A stretch of DNA of 64,000 bases. Origin: Flavobacterium denitrificans DSM 15936. GTDB lineage: Bacteria; Bacteroidota; Bacteroidia; Flavobacteriales; Flavobacteriaceae. Under the pieces are notes generated by a model. That model was not told where the DNA came from and did no database searches. It saw only the letters and a program-made list of their open reading frames with translations. Location: contig NZ_KE384377.1 in the NCBI RefSeq assembly GCF_000425445.1, forward strand, positions 862,070 to 926,069, given 5' to 3'. The position numbers and the translations under genes were made by a program. Numbering within the stretch: position 1 is the first letter of the stretch; each line of letters starts with the position of its first letter. Positions 37,984 through 46,983 of this stretch are shown here, piece by piece.

Positions 37984-39591
37984 TTAATTCCCCTTCAATA
38001 AATTAATGCTAACAGTTGCGGTTTCAGCATCAGGAAATCTTCTGAAAAAAGAGGGGTCAGGAAATAAACCTGCTTCAGCAGCAATTTTATTAAAAACATC
38101 AATTTCAACAATATATTGGTCAGAAAAACCATGTGTGGCGTCATATGCAGTCGCTGGCGTTTTGCCTATATTTTCTGCGGTAAGTTTTGGATTTATAGTA
38201 TGCAGTTCGATTAAAAGCAGTCCAAATTTTCGTACATAAGGCGACCATTTTTGTAAATGCTCTAACAAATTATCTTCAACAAGATTGTTGCTGATTCTTT
38301 TTCCTCTAAAAGCAAATGCACCAGTAGAACTGCTGATTCTTTCTGTATTTATTTTTTTTGGATTTTCCCAAATTCTGTTGTGATCCAGAAAGGTTCTCAC
38401 GTTGAGCAAGTCTTTTAGGTCAATATTATAATTTTCTCTCAAATCATCTGAGAGCAAATCTGGACGGCCAATATCGCCCCAAATAACTTTTGCCCAAATG
38501 TCTGCTTTAATAAGATTGGCTCTTGTTACTTTCAGCGCAGCTTGATTATAATCGGCTCCAACTAAAAATAAAGGATATTCATCAAGTATTTTCCCTCTTA
38601 AAGTCTGTCGGTCAATTACCTCGAAGATGTGTTGCAAAAAAGCACCATTTCCGCATCCCATGTCTAAAATTCCCTTTGGCTGTTCTTCAATTGGCAAATT
38701 AAATAGTTTGACAATAATTTCATCTACAACCTTAAAATAAGTATCATGCGCGCCTCCGCTCCCCCAAACGTTCATTTCACGATCGACATGAATTTCATTT
38801 TCACCATCGGCTATCATTCTTAAAACCGTTGGATCGCCAAACATCAATTCTTCAATTTTGGCAAATGTTGGCAAATACGAAACAGTTACTCCATAGGCAC
38901 TGGCTCTTTTTGCAAAAAACAAGCCCACTTCGGTGAATTGATAGTTGCCTTTTTTTTCTAAAAACCATCCCAGATGTGTAAAGAAGTCTAGTATTTTTTT
39001 AAAATTATCAGGAGATTTATGAAATTCCTCCGGTTTGAAAGACGTTTCCATAAAGTATTTATGAAACATTCCTTTCATTGCCAGACGAACTATCGTTGGA
39101 CCAATTAAATAACCTTCAATGTGTTTTAAAATTTGATTTTGGATCGCATTGCTCAGGTTGTCATTTGAAGATTGTATTTCGTAATTCTTTTTATATTTCT
39201 CGAAAATGACGTTAAGTTTTTCAAACGGTGCATCTTCAAAAAGCCGTGGATGAAAATGAGATGAAAACTGAAGCAAATCAACAACATCTTCATAAAGATA
39301 AAACAGAGAAAAAGCAATTTTTGTTTTCTGATTTACAGAAATTATAATTTCCTGAGTAGCGTTATCAACGTGATAATCCAAAAATCCTTGCGAAGCTAAA
39401 ATCCGCAAACCAACATTCAAATAGCCTTCATTTGCCTTAAAAGCTGATGTGAGCTCCGCCAATTTTGTTTGCTCTTTTCTTAGGAGATAATCTAAAACTG
39501 CTTTGTTTTTTAATGCGATTGCTACTGGAGCAACAGCTAAACCGTCGAGATGTCTGAAAATGGAGCTTCGAAGTTGAGATGTATCAGTCAT
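37984..39591 (-). CDS. Large SAM-dependent methyltransferase with N-terminal helical/winged-helix region
   Basis: This 535-residue protein has two winged-helix-like segments: one near 20-110 (LTSAFKANEGYLNVGLRIL) and a second near 165-235 (FKKILDFFTHLGWFLEKKG). Each resembles the dimerisation part of O-methyltransferases. A class I SAM domain begins with ILDMGCGNGAFLQ (about residue 307) and continues through FLVGADYNQAAL. The layout recalls methyltransferases of polyketide or small-molecule pathways (AprA-like), but no biosynthetic genes are nearby. The substrate is unknown. The gene stands alone. Confidence 0.7.
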   Translation of the reverse strand: MTDTSQLRSSIFRHLDGLAVAPVAIALKNKAVLDYLLRKEQTKLAELTSAFKANEGYLNVGLRILASQGFLDYHVDNATQEIIISVNQKTKIAFSLFYLYEDVVDLLQFSSHFHPRLFEDAPFEKLNVIFEKYKKNYEIQSSNDNLSNAIQNQILKHIEGYLIGPTIVRLAMKGMFHKYFMETSFKPEEFHKSPDNFKKILDFFTHLGWFLEKKGNYQFTEVGLFFAKRASAYGVTVSYLPTFAKIEELMFGDPTVLRMIADGENEIHVDREMNVWGSGGAHDTYFKVVDEIIVKLFNLPIEEQPKGILDMGCGNGAFLQHIFEVIDRQTLRGKILDEYPLFLVGADYNQAALKVTRANLIKADIWAKVIWGDIGRPDLLSDDLRENYNIDLKDLLNVRTFLDHNRIWENPKKINTERISSSTGAFAFRGKRISNNLVEDNLLEHLQKWSPYVRKFGLLLIELHTINPKLTAENIGKTPATAYDATHGFSDQYIVEIDVFNKIAAEAGLFPDPSFFRRFPDAETATVSINLLKGN

Positions 39592-39721
39592 AGTAAAGAA
39601 ATGAATGTTAGTTAAAAATAGTGATTTTTTTTGACTGTTGAACTATTTGTTTTACAGCTTTTTAACTGATATTACTTGAGTTTCTATTTATCTTTTTTGT
39701 TCAATAAGTTCAAGCATTTGC

Positions 39722-40051
39722 TTAATCGACTTTTAGGCCATCATCGGAAAAAGTTTCGGGTTCAGGAACATTTTCATCATTTTCTTGTTCTTCATCATCA
39801 TTTTCTTCTTCTTCTTCTTCTTCTTCTTCTTCTTCTTCTTCTTCTTCTTCCCAATCATTTTCGTCATATTCAGCTTCAAAGTCATCTTCAAGATCTTCTT
39901 CGAGCTCCATACTATAATAATTTTGTAATGTGAGAGCATTGGCGAGTGAGCCCTGCAAATAGGCATCGTAATTCAATAAAAGCTTTTCTTTATTTGAAAA
40001 TGTTTGAGATTCTATTTCTGGCAGTATGTAGTTGTTTTTTTGGGAGTTCAT
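39722..40051 (-). CDS. Small acidic protein with a poly-glutamate tract
   Basis: This 109-residue protein has an N-terminal part with ordinary composition (NYILPEIESQTF, SLANALTLQNYYSMEL). The C-terminal half is almost entirely Glu, Asp and Asn, including a run of about 16 Glu encoded by a pure (GAA)16 tract. No family is recognised. The tract can slip by whole codons without breaking the frame. It is probably a real but low-complexity protein; the opposite strand reads as poly-Leu and is not credible. Confidence 0.55.
   Translation of the reverse strand: MNSQKNNYILPEIESQTFSNKEKLLLNYDAYLQGSLANALTLQNYYSMELEEDLEDDFEAEYDENDWEEEEEEEEEEEEEEEENDDEEQENDENVPEPETFSDDGLKVD
39803..39850. repeat. Trinucleotide microsatellite (TTC)16
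   Basis: Sixteen uninterrupted TTC units lie in the plus strand (GAA on the coding minus strand). The tract is inside a coding region and encodes Glu. Length variation between strains is expected. Confidence 0.95.
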
Positions 40052-40285
40052 AATAAATGTTTTTAGTTGAAGTTATATTTAGTAAGACTATATTTAAAGA
40101 TAATTCGTTTCCTATCTCGTAATTTTATACAATTTTCAAAAGGACTTTTTAAATTTTCATATTGCTTTCTTTTCTAAGTTGCTGTAGTGTTAAAAACATA
40201 AAGATTTGAAAGAAAAAAACGAAGAATTAAACTACATATTGATTCATTTCTTAGATTTGTAATAAGTACCACAAAACTTTTTGTC

Positions 40286-41257
40286 ATGCCGATAATTGAA
40301 CAATCAGATTATAATTTTCCTTCTATTATGCATCGCAATAGGCATGTTTCAACTATTTATGCCGCTTTGTTTAAAAAGTTTGATGTGCCTGAATACACGA
40401 GAGAAAAGCTGGAATTGAATGATGGCGATTTTATCAATATCGACTATGTTTTAAATGATTCCTCAAAAGCAGTTATTTTGTGTCATGGACTTGAGGGTGA
40501 TTCTCGAAGAACGTATAATAATAGCTGTGCGGCGTATTTTCTGCAAAAAGAGTTTTCGGTTTTTGCTTGGAATAATAGGACTTGTGGAGGAGAAATGAAC
40601 CGTTTGCCAAGACTTTATCATCACGGTGCTGTTGACGATCTTGATGAAGTGGTTCAGTTTGTTTTGAAAAAAGGATTCAAAGATGTTTATTTGATTGGAT
40701 ATTCGATGGGGGGTGTTCAGTTGCTGAATTATTTGGGATGGACAAAGGTGGATGAACGCATAAAAGCGGCTGTTTCGATTTCAGTGCCAACTCATATTGC
40801 AACAAGTGCAGAAGTACTTAAACAGGGTTTTAATAGAGTTTACTTGAAAAACTTTACAATAGACATCAAGAAAAAGCTAAAGTATAAAGCAGCACAATTT
40901 CCGGATTTTATAAATAGTGATCAGATTGACAAAATTTCTTCTTTTGATGAAGTTGACCAGTATTTCACTGCGCCTTTGCATGGTTTTGCTAGTCGAGATG
41001 ATTACTATCAACGCGTTTCTCCTGAATTTTCGCTTGTAAACATAACGACACCGGTTTTGATTATCAATTCGCTTGACGATCCTTTTTTAAGTGAAAGATG
41101 TTATCCAAGAGCTATCGCTCAGGAGAGCGCATATGTTTATCTTGAAACTCCAAAATATGGAGGGCATTGTGCTTTTCCGCTCCGTAATTCTACCTATTCA
41201 TATGCTGAAAAAAGAGCATTTAAGTTTTTTGAATCCTGTAAATCAGTAGCTTGCTAG
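40286..41257 (+). CDS. Alpha/beta hydrolase, YheT family
   Basis: This 323-residue hydrolase starts MPIIEQSDYNFP. Its features fit the YheT/COG0429 family: the N-terminal RNRHVSTIYAALF, oxyanion region LCHGLEGDS, nucleophile elbow GYSMGG, acid residue in NSLDDPFL, and His in YGGHCAFPL. E. coli YheT is a putative esterase of unknown substrate. The gene has no operon partner. A TAGATTTG element at 40252-40259 lies 26 bp upstream and may be its promoter. Confidence 0.87.
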   Translation: MPIIEQSDYNFPSIMHRNRHVSTIYAALFKKFDVPEYTREKLELNDGDFINIDYVLNDSSKAVILCHGLEGDSRRTYNNSCAAYFLQKEFSVFAWNNRTCGGEMNRLPRLYHHGAVDDLDEVVQFVLKKGFKDVYLIGYSMGGVQLLNYLGWTKVDERIKAAVSISVPTHIATSAEVLKQGFNRVYLKNFTIDIKKKLKYKAAQFPDFINSDQIDKISSFDEVDQYFTAPLHGFASRDDYYQRVSPEFSLVNITTPVLIINSLDDPFLSERCYPRAIAQESAYVYLETPKYGGHCAFPLRNSTYSYAEKRAFKFFESCKSVAC

Positions 41258-41405
41258 GGTTGGTAAAACAGCTGAAAATTTGATTTGTTGATGTCAAAAA
41301 GAATTATAAAAAGCCAATTCCAAAACTGCTATAAAAATGCTACAACTAACTAACTATTGCATAATTTTGTACTCCGTGAAGTAACTAGCTTCTTATTTTA
41401 TACTA

Positions 41406-42104
41406 ATGAGCAATATATTTTCTGTCAAAAATCAAATAGGTGTTGTTTCCACTTTTTCCGAACTTGTAAATACCGATTTTAAAGGAGAAATGAATGCACT
41501 CTGCTGGTACAGAAGTTTGGATGGCGATTTTAACGAAATTGTTGCCAAGCTATCTTTAAAAGAAAATATAACTGAAATTTCACCTAAAGCTTTACAAGCA
41601 CTCCAATTATCAGAAAAAGGAAATCTAGCTAGGGAAATAATTTTAAATGATCTTCAATTATTAACTGATTTTGGAGCATCGCCATCCCTTAATTTGTTGA
41701 AATGTTATGAGCGCGATGACGAATTTGATTTCATATCTACCGATGTGTATTCCTTTCATGTAGATCGCTCTCCCATTGCAACAGATACTTTTTTGTGTAC
41801 TTATCACGGAGCATCAAGTGATATTGTTTATAATTCGCAAGCAAAACAAAAAATAGTGATTCCAGAAGTTCGCGAAAAACTAAGAGAGCTTCATGATGGA
41901 ACAGAGGAAGAATTTGAAGAGTTTTTAAAAGAGAATTACTTTGATTTGCATTATCAGTTGGATGAAGATGCTGAACCTATCAATTTAGGACAGATGCATC
42001 TTTGGCGACTGGCTGTGGATCATCCAAAACAAAAGGTACTTCCTTGTATTCATCGAGCTCCAATAGAAAATGAAGGCGAATATAGGCTGCTGTTGATTTG
42101 TTAA
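41406..42104 (+). CDS. DUF1826 protein
   Basis: This 232-residue protein has HVDRSPIATDTFLCTYHG and a C-terminal CIHRAP, which resemble the conserved His/Cys segments of DUF1826. That family has been linked by gene neighbourhood to zinc homeostasis in Proteobacteria. A TAATTTTG element at 41362-41369 precedes the gene by 36 bp. The neighbour 47 bp downstream is a MEDS-domain protein. The function is not established, and the family call is by recall. Confidence 0.65.
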   Translation: MSNIFSVKNQIGVVSTFSELVNTDFKGEMNALCWYRSLDGDFNEIVAKLSLKENITEISPKALQALQLSEKGNLAREIILNDLQLLTDFGASPSLNLLKCYERDDEFDFISTDVYSFHVDRSPIATDTFLCTYHGASSDIVYNSQAKQKIVIPEVREKLRELHDGTEEEFEEFLKENYFDLHYQLDEDAEPINLGQMHLWRLAVDHPKQKVLPCIHRAPIENEGEYRLLLIC

Positions 42105-42151
42105 GAAGAAATTATTTGTGCTGTAGGAAATTAATTGCTTATATTTGATGT

Positions 42152-42790
42152 ATGAACAAACAAACATCTTTTTCGGTATGTGGGGAATCCTTGTCGGCTC
42201 CAATGCACATTTGTGGATTTTTTGATTCAAAAGAGCAACAATATGAGGTAATAGTTCCTTATATTATGGAGGGTTTGAAAGCAAATGACAAAGTGATTAA
42301 CATTCTTGAAGGAAATCGCCATGGTGAGCATTGCAGATGTTTGGCTGATAGTGGAATATCAATTGCCGAAAAACTAGCGAGTGGTCAACTCGAAGTATTG
42401 GCTTCTGAAAATACTTACATAAAGGATGGCGAGTTTGCTGCTGAAAAAATGTATACAATGCTCGAACAGACCTTATTATCGGCATCGAGATCGGGTTATG
42501 AAAGTGTAAGGGCTTGCGGCGATATGGTCTGGGCTCTCAAAAATTTGCCAGGAACTGATGAACTTTTAGAATACGAGGCGAGCTTGAATGTGCTTACTCC
42601 AAAACACGCCGTATCACTCATATGCATGTACGATATAAATAGCTTCAGTTCAAATACACTTGCCGATATATTGCTCACGCATCCTTACGTCATCAGAGAC
42701 GGAAAGATCAGCAAGAATTCGCAATATGTAGAGCCTTCGGAATTAATTTCTAAATTTTCGGATTTTTCATCCAGTCCGCTTAAACTCTAA
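42152..42790 (+). CDS. MEDS-domain (DcmR-like) sensory protein
   Basis: This 212-residue protein begins with SAPMHICGFFDSKEQQYEV and continues with the GLKANDKVINIL segment. Both are typical of the MEDS domain (methanogen/methylotroph DcmR sensory domain). No kinase or DNA-binding domain is attached, so it is a stand-alone sensor. A TATATTTG element at 42140-42147 ends only 4 bp before the ATG, which implies a very short leader or a second promoter further upstream. It follows the DUF1826 gene by 47 bp and may be co-transcribed with it. Confidence 0.75.
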   Translation: MNKQTSFSVCGESLSAPMHICGFFDSKEQQYEVIVPYIMEGLKANDKVINILEGNRHGEHCRCLADSGISIAEKLASGQLEVLASENTYIKDGEFAAEKMYTMLEQTLLSASRSGYESVRACGDMVWALKNLPGTDELLEYEASLNVLTPKHAVSLICMYDINSFSSNTLADILLTHPYVIRDGKISKNSQYVEPSELISKFSDFSSSPLKL

Positions 42791-42835
42791 GACGTTGGCT
42801 TTTTTTGTCGATAAGATGACGAGAATTTTGGAGTA

Positions 42836-43045
42836 CTAATAAATTGATTCTAGATTACAACTAATACCTGGTAAAAATTCGCAGTCAAAATCTGGCTCAT
42901 CTTCATGTTTCTGATATAAATTAATGAATTGAGATGCATACTGTTTTTCAGTATGAAATTCTGCATCTATATAATTATTATTAGAGAAAATAGCAGAAGA
43001 TTTATTTGAGTTGAAAGTGTGGTGCAGATCTATTAATGATTTCAT
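42836..43045 (-). CDS. Small hypothetical protein
   Basis: This is a 69-residue frame with no signal peptide or membrane segment. It is rich in Asn, Ser, His and Asp (HHTFNSNKSS, KHEDEPDFDCEFLPG). On the minus strand a TAATTTTG element at 43079-43086 precedes it by 33 bp, which supports real transcription. No family is recognised. The gene lies between two plus-strand genes. Confidence 0.45.
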   Translation of the reverse strand: MKSLIDLHHTFNSNKSSAIFSNNNYIDAEFHTEKQYASQFINLYQKHEDEPDFDCEFLPGISCNLESIY

Positions 43046-43165
43046 AATATGTTATTAGGTTTGTTTATAATCTTTATTCAAAATTATAATATACTGCAGC
43101 CTTTTTAATTATAGAATTCAGCCGGAGGTTTATATAATTTAACAGTTATATCACTTACTCTTGTT

Positions 43166-43173
43166 TATTTTTG
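43166..43173 (+). promoter_or_regulatory. -7 promoter element that fixes the start of the GNAT gene
   Basis: TATTTTTG matches TAnnTTTG. A possible TTG start at 43171 overlaps this element, so the transcript would begin after it and the true start must be the ATG at 43189. Confidence 0.6.
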
Positions 43174-43188
43174 CATAAAAAAAGAGCC

Positions 43189-43674
43189 ATGATTACCTTT
43201 AGAAATGCAACATTAAATGATCTTGAAGCGGTAACTGTTGTAGAAAATGTTTGTTTTCCACCAAATGAAGCAGCTACAGCGGAGTCATTTACCAAAAGAA
43301 TACAAGTTTATCCCGAGCATTTTTGGCTGTTAGAATCAAACGGTGAATTGATGGGTTTTGTAAACGGAATGGTAACGAATCAAGAAACGATAAGCGACGA
43401 CTTATTTGGAGACGCGGAGCTTCATGATAAAAACGGAAAATGGCAAAGCATTTTCGGAATTGCTGTTGCGCCACACCACAGAAATCAAGGTTTTGCTACG
43501 CAACTGATGAATCATTTAATTGCAGAGTCAAAAAAAGAAAATCGTAAGGGCGTAATCTTAACTTGCAAAACGGCTTTAATTCCGTATTATCAGCGTTTTG
43601 GTTTTGTTGATAGGGGAGTTTCGGCCTCGGTACATGGCGGAGAAGTCTGGCATGATATGACTTTAACATTTTAA
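43189..43674 (+). CDS. GNAT-family N-acetyltransferase
   Basis: This 161-residue acetyltransferase begins MITFRNATLNDL. It carries the acetyl-CoA binding motif in IAVAPHHRNQGFATQL (the R/Q-x-x-G-x-G/A loop) and the C-terminal beta-bulge region YQRFGFVDRG. The long N-terminal part (ENVCFPPNEAA) is like arylalkylamine or spermidine-type acetyltransferases. The substrate is unknown. It stands alone with its own promoter and a terminator directly downstream. Confidence 0.85.
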   Translation: MITFRNATLNDLEAVTVVENVCFPPNEAATAESFTKRIQVYPEHFWLLESNGELMGFVNGMVTNQETISDDLFGDAELHDKNGKWQSIFGIAVAPHHRNQGFATQLMNHLIAESKKENRKGVILTCKTALIPYYQRFGFVDRGVSASVHGGEVWHDMTLTF

Positions 43675-43680
43675 ATATGT

Positions 43681-43709
43681 AAAACCCTTTAAAAGACTTT
43701 TAAAGGGTT
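43681..43709 (+). terminator. Rho-independent terminator
   Basis: AAACCCTTTAAAA pairs with TTTTAAAGGGTTT across a 3-nt loop. It follows the acetyltransferase stop by 7 bp, and a CTTTTTC run comes just after. Confidence 0.8.
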
Positions 43710-43818
43710 TACTTTTTCTAAAGATTAGGAGTAGAGGAAGCTTTGCCTAATTCCATTTTTAACTTATCTTCGCTTTTTATACATTTCTGAAAACATTTAA
43801 TTCCTAAAAACCTAATCT

Positions 43819-45243
43819 GTGAAAAATAATCATGATGCTGCAGAAGAGACTCAGCTTAAACGTGGACTAACAAACCGACATATTCAGTTAATTGCCTTAG
43901 GAGGTTCTATAGGAACAGGTCTTTTCCTTGGCATTGGTCCAGCGGCCGTATTAGCAGGGCCATCGGTTATTTTAGGATATGCTATTGCCGGAATTATCGC
44001 TTTTTTCATAATGAGACAACTTGGAGAAATGGTTGTTGAAGAGCCTGTTTCAGGAAGTTTTAGCTATTTTGCTTATAAATATTGCGGTTCATTTGCCGGT
44101 TTTGCCTCAGGTTGGAATTATTGGATTTTGTATATTCTAGTGAGTATGGCCGAACTTACAGCCATTGGCGTTTATGTACAGTTTTGGTGGCCTGAAATTC
44201 CGCTTTGGGCATCCAGTTTGTTTTTCTTTTTGGTGATTAATGCTTTGAATTTTGCTTCTGTAAAAGTATACGGAGAAACCGAATTTTGGTTTTCCATCAT
44301 AAAAGTAGTTGCGATTATTGCGATGATTCTTTTTGGAACTTATTTGCTAATAAGCGGAACGGGAGGAGAGCATGCTACAATTCATAATTTGTATAACGAT
44401 GGAGGTTTCTTTCCAAAAGGTTTTTTTGAAAGAACAGGAAAAGGAGATTTTCAAGGATTATTGTCTGCAATGGCACTGATTATGTTTTCTTTTGGCGGAT
44501 TAGAACTAATTGGAATTACCGCAGCTGAGGCTGAAAATCCAGAAAAAAACATTCCAACAGCGACCAATCAGGTTATTTACAGAATTCTGATATTTTATGT
44601 TGGGGCATTAGTGATTTTATTTGCTTTGTCACCGTGGAGACAAATTACGACAGACAGTAGTCCGTTTGTGATGGTTTTTCAAAACTTAAACGGAATGGAA
44701 TTTGAGTTGTTTGGTTACAAAATATTTTTTACTAGCCTGATTGCCAATGTGCTTAATTTAATTGTATTAACCGCCGCTTTATCAGTTTATAACAGCAGTG
44801 TTTACAGTAACTCCCGAATGTTATTTGGCTTAGCTGATCAAGGAAGCGCGCCAAGGTTTTTAAAGAAGTTAAACAAACATTCAGTGCCTGTTAATGCTAT
44901 TTTAATTTCTTCTTGTTTTGCCGCGATTTGTATTTTAATAAATAAAGTAATTCCAGAAGAAGCTTTTAGCATTTTAATGTCTTTAGTAGTCTCTTGCTTG
45001 GTTATTAACTGGGTTATGATTTCGTACACGCATTTAAAATTTAGACAAACGAAAGACAAGGAAAACACCAAAACGAAGTTTGCTTCTATATTTTATCCGG
45101 TAAGCAATTACATTTGTTTCGCCTTTTTATTAGGTATTTTAGCCATTATGTGGATGACGAATATGGAGATATCTGTAGAGTTGATTCCGATTTGGCTAGG
45201 GATTCTCTTTGTATTTTATAAAGTTTTTAAAGTGAAGGAATAA
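43819..45243 (+). CDS. APC-superfamily amino acid permease
   Basis: This 474-residue inner-membrane transporter has about 12 hydrophobic helices. It has the AAT-family hallmarks LKRGLTNRHIQLIALGGSIG at the start, QLGEMVVEEPVSGSFSYFA, and GGLELIGITAAEAENP in the middle. Such permeases take up amino acids by proton symport. The start is a GTG at 43819; no ATG lies before the conserved region. Length is normal. No substrate can be named from sequence alone. Confidence 0.9.
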   Translation: MKNNHDAAEETQLKRGLTNRHIQLIALGGSIGTGLFLGIGPAAVLAGPSVILGYAIAGIIAFFIMRQLGEMVVEEPVSGSFSYFAYKYCGSFAGFASGWNYWILYILVSMAELTAIGVYVQFWWPEIPLWASSLFFFLVINALNFASVKVYGETEFWFSIIKVVAIIAMILFGTYLLISGTGGEHATIHNLYNDGGFFPKGFFERTGKGDFQGLLSAMALIMFSFGGLELIGITAAEAENPEKNIPTATNQVIYRILIFYVGALVILFALSPWRQITTDSSPFVMVFQNLNGMEFELFGYKIFFTSLIANVLNLIVLTAALSVYNSSVYSNSRMLFGLADQGSAPRFLKKLNKHSVPVNAILISSCFAAICILINKVIPEEAFSILMSLVVSCLVINWVMISYTHLKFRQTKDKENTKTKFASIFYPVSNYICFAFLLGILAIMWMTNMEISVELIPIWLGILFVFYKVFKVKE

Positions 45244-45423
45244 AGATAGATGATAAAAAAGAAAACCTCTTTTATTTAGTCTTTTCTTTTTGTGTGATCA
45301 TTTATATGGGATATAAGTCAAAGAAATCTGCAAATTTGAAGTTTGTGTAAAAATTAATACTTCTATTAGAACAAAAACAAATCTGCTAGCTAAAGTTTCG
45401 GGTTCTTAAAATAATGTTCAGTA

Positions 45424-45446
45424 AAAACCCGCTATTAGCGGGTTTT
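45424..45446. terminator. Rho-independent terminator-like hairpin
   Basis: AAAACCCGCTA pairs with TAGCGGGTTTT. It has A/T runs on both sides and could serve either strand. It lies in a 451-bp gap between the permease and the converging HxlR gene; nothing else coding is visible there. Confidence 0.75.
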
Positions 45447-45694
45447 AGTGTTTTTAGAATCTTGTTATTGTTAGAAACCATTTTATGAATGATTTAAGGA
45501 AGCAGACTTTGGAAGATAATTACTTTTATTTTTGATTTCAGAGCGGTTTGCATGTATTGTAAGAGTTAAATTTTTAAAAGCATCTTTGATTTTGAATAGT
45601 AAAATTTCTGCCTAATTACAACTTTTAGTATCTCGTATAATAATGACTTTTTTCCACGGCAACTTTCAAATTCTCGATGCTATTTTATTGCATT

Positions 45695-46027
45695 TTAAAT
45701 CTCAATCAAAGCCATTTGCTTTTCAGCCCAAGCACTCATTTGATTGATGAAAGGAATTAACTCAATACCTGTTTCAGACAACGAATATTCAACTCGAGGC
45801 GGTACTTCGAGATATACTTTTCTGAAAATCAATCCGTCAGCTTCTAATTCTTTTAAAGTCTGTGTGAGCATTTTTGGCGTGATTCCTTCAATGGCTTTTT
45901 TTAGTTCGCCATAGCGCAAGATGTCATCTTTTAACGACCACAAAATCCGCCCTTTATATTTTCCTCCAATTCGCTGAAAAGCGTAATCAACAGGGCAATA
46001 TGCTTTTATGTTTATTTTTTTTTCCAT
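45695..46027 (-). CDS. HxlR-family transcriptional regulator
   Basis: This 110-residue winged-helix regulator has CPVDYAFQRIGGKYKGRILW at the N-terminus (Cys11 conserved in the family), the recognition helix region ITPKMLTQTLKELEADGL and wing EVPPRVEYSL. HxlR proteins respond to quinones, aldehydes or other redox signals. It diverges from the NIPSNAP/oxidoreductase pair at 46231-48003, which it probably controls. GTAC repeats at 46083-46100 in the shared gap are operator candidates. Confidence 0.9.
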   Translation of the reverse strand: MEKKINIKAYCPVDYAFQRIGGKYKGRILWSLKDDILRYGELKKAIEGITPKMLTQTLKELEADGLIFRKVYLEVPPRVEYSLSETGIELIPFINQMSAWAEKQMALIEI

Positions 46028-46082
46028 TTTTTTTATTTTTAAAATGCTGATTTTCAGTATTAGTATGGTTTTGGTATGTAGG

Positions 46083-46100
46083 GTACTTTTTTGTACGTAC
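46083..46100. promoter_or_regulatory. Candidate HxlR operator
   Basis: Three GTAC tetranucleotides (46083-46086, 46093-46096 and 46097-46100) form a partial palindrome in the 203-bp gap between the HxlR gene and the divergent operon. Placement suggests a regulator site. The motif is not a confirmed HxlR consensus. Confidence 0.3.
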
Positions 46101-46230
46101 TTGTGGTAAAGATATTATATTCTTTTCTTTGTTAGAGGAATTATTAACATAATTTATCAAACAGATTCTGATTTTTATTCGTGATAGATTGTTTTTGCTC
46201 CATTTTTAATCATTTTAAGAATTTAGAATT

Positions 46231-46920
46231 ATGACAAATATCCAACAATCAAATAATCAACACATTAGAGTATTAGAGCTTCGCAATTATTTATTAATGC
46301 CTAATATGACTGACGAGTTTAAAAAGTACTTCAATACGTATTTTGTCGCTCCAATGCATAATCTTGGTGGCTTTACTTTGGGACAATTTAAAATTGATAG
46401 AGCAAATGATAGATTTGTTTGGTTTAGAGGTTTTAAGGATATGGAAGCAAGAGTAAAATTCCTAAATGATTTTTATGTTGACAGTAAAACTTGGAAAGAC
46501 TATGGAAAAGGAGCCAATGACATGATGATCAATTCAGATAACGTTTATTTGCTACGTCCGCTTGCTACAAGTATTTCTGTCAATTTTATGGAGGTTAGTC
46601 ATAAAATTGTTGTGGTAAATTTTTATAGTTGCAACAGTACATTAGACAAAGTAATTGCTCTTTTTAATACTGAATATATACCTTATTTAGAAAGTATTGA
46701 GGTCAATAATACTACACTTTGGGTTAGTGAAATGCAAGAAAATGATTTTCCCAGACTTCCGGCTTTTCAGGACAAAAATCTTTTGGTTTCAATCACATCT
46801 TTTGAAAATAAAAAAGAGTATCAATTAAAACAAAAATTGATCAATGAAATGAGCGACCAGCTGAAACAATCAATGCAGCAATTAATCACAACACAAAATA
46901 CCTTAATGCTTGTGCAATAA
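46231..46920 (+). CDS. NIPSNAP-family protein
   Basis: This 229-residue protein has RVLELRNYLLMPNMTDEFKKYF at the start and a second alpha-beta repeat later, consistent with the NIPSNAP dimeric alpha-beta-barrel fold. The molecular role of bacterial members is unclear; some act on small aromatic or aldehyde compounds. It is followed by an oxidoreductase gene and faces an HxlR regulator, so a stress- or xenobiotic-inducible unit is likely. Confidence 0.78.
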   Translation: MTNIQQSNNQHIRVLELRNYLLMPNMTDEFKKYFNTYFVAPMHNLGGFTLGQFKIDRANDRFVWFRGFKDMEARVKFLNDFYVDSKTWKDYGKGANDMMINSDNVYLLRPLATSISVNFMEVSHKIVVVNFYSCNSTLDKVIALFNTEYIPYLESIEVNNTTLWVSEMQENDFPRLPAFQDKNLLVSITSFENKKEYQLKQKLINEMSDQLKQSMQQLITTQNTLMLVQ

Positions 46921-46983
46921 AAAAAACAACCTTTCAAATATTTAATAATCATCTGATGGAGTAATATCTAAAAAACACGATTT

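Noticed and set aside
39676..39933. Plus-strand frame with a poly-Leu run
   Set aside because: It is the antisense reading of the (GAA)16 tract; the acidic minus-strand frame has a more normal N-terminus.
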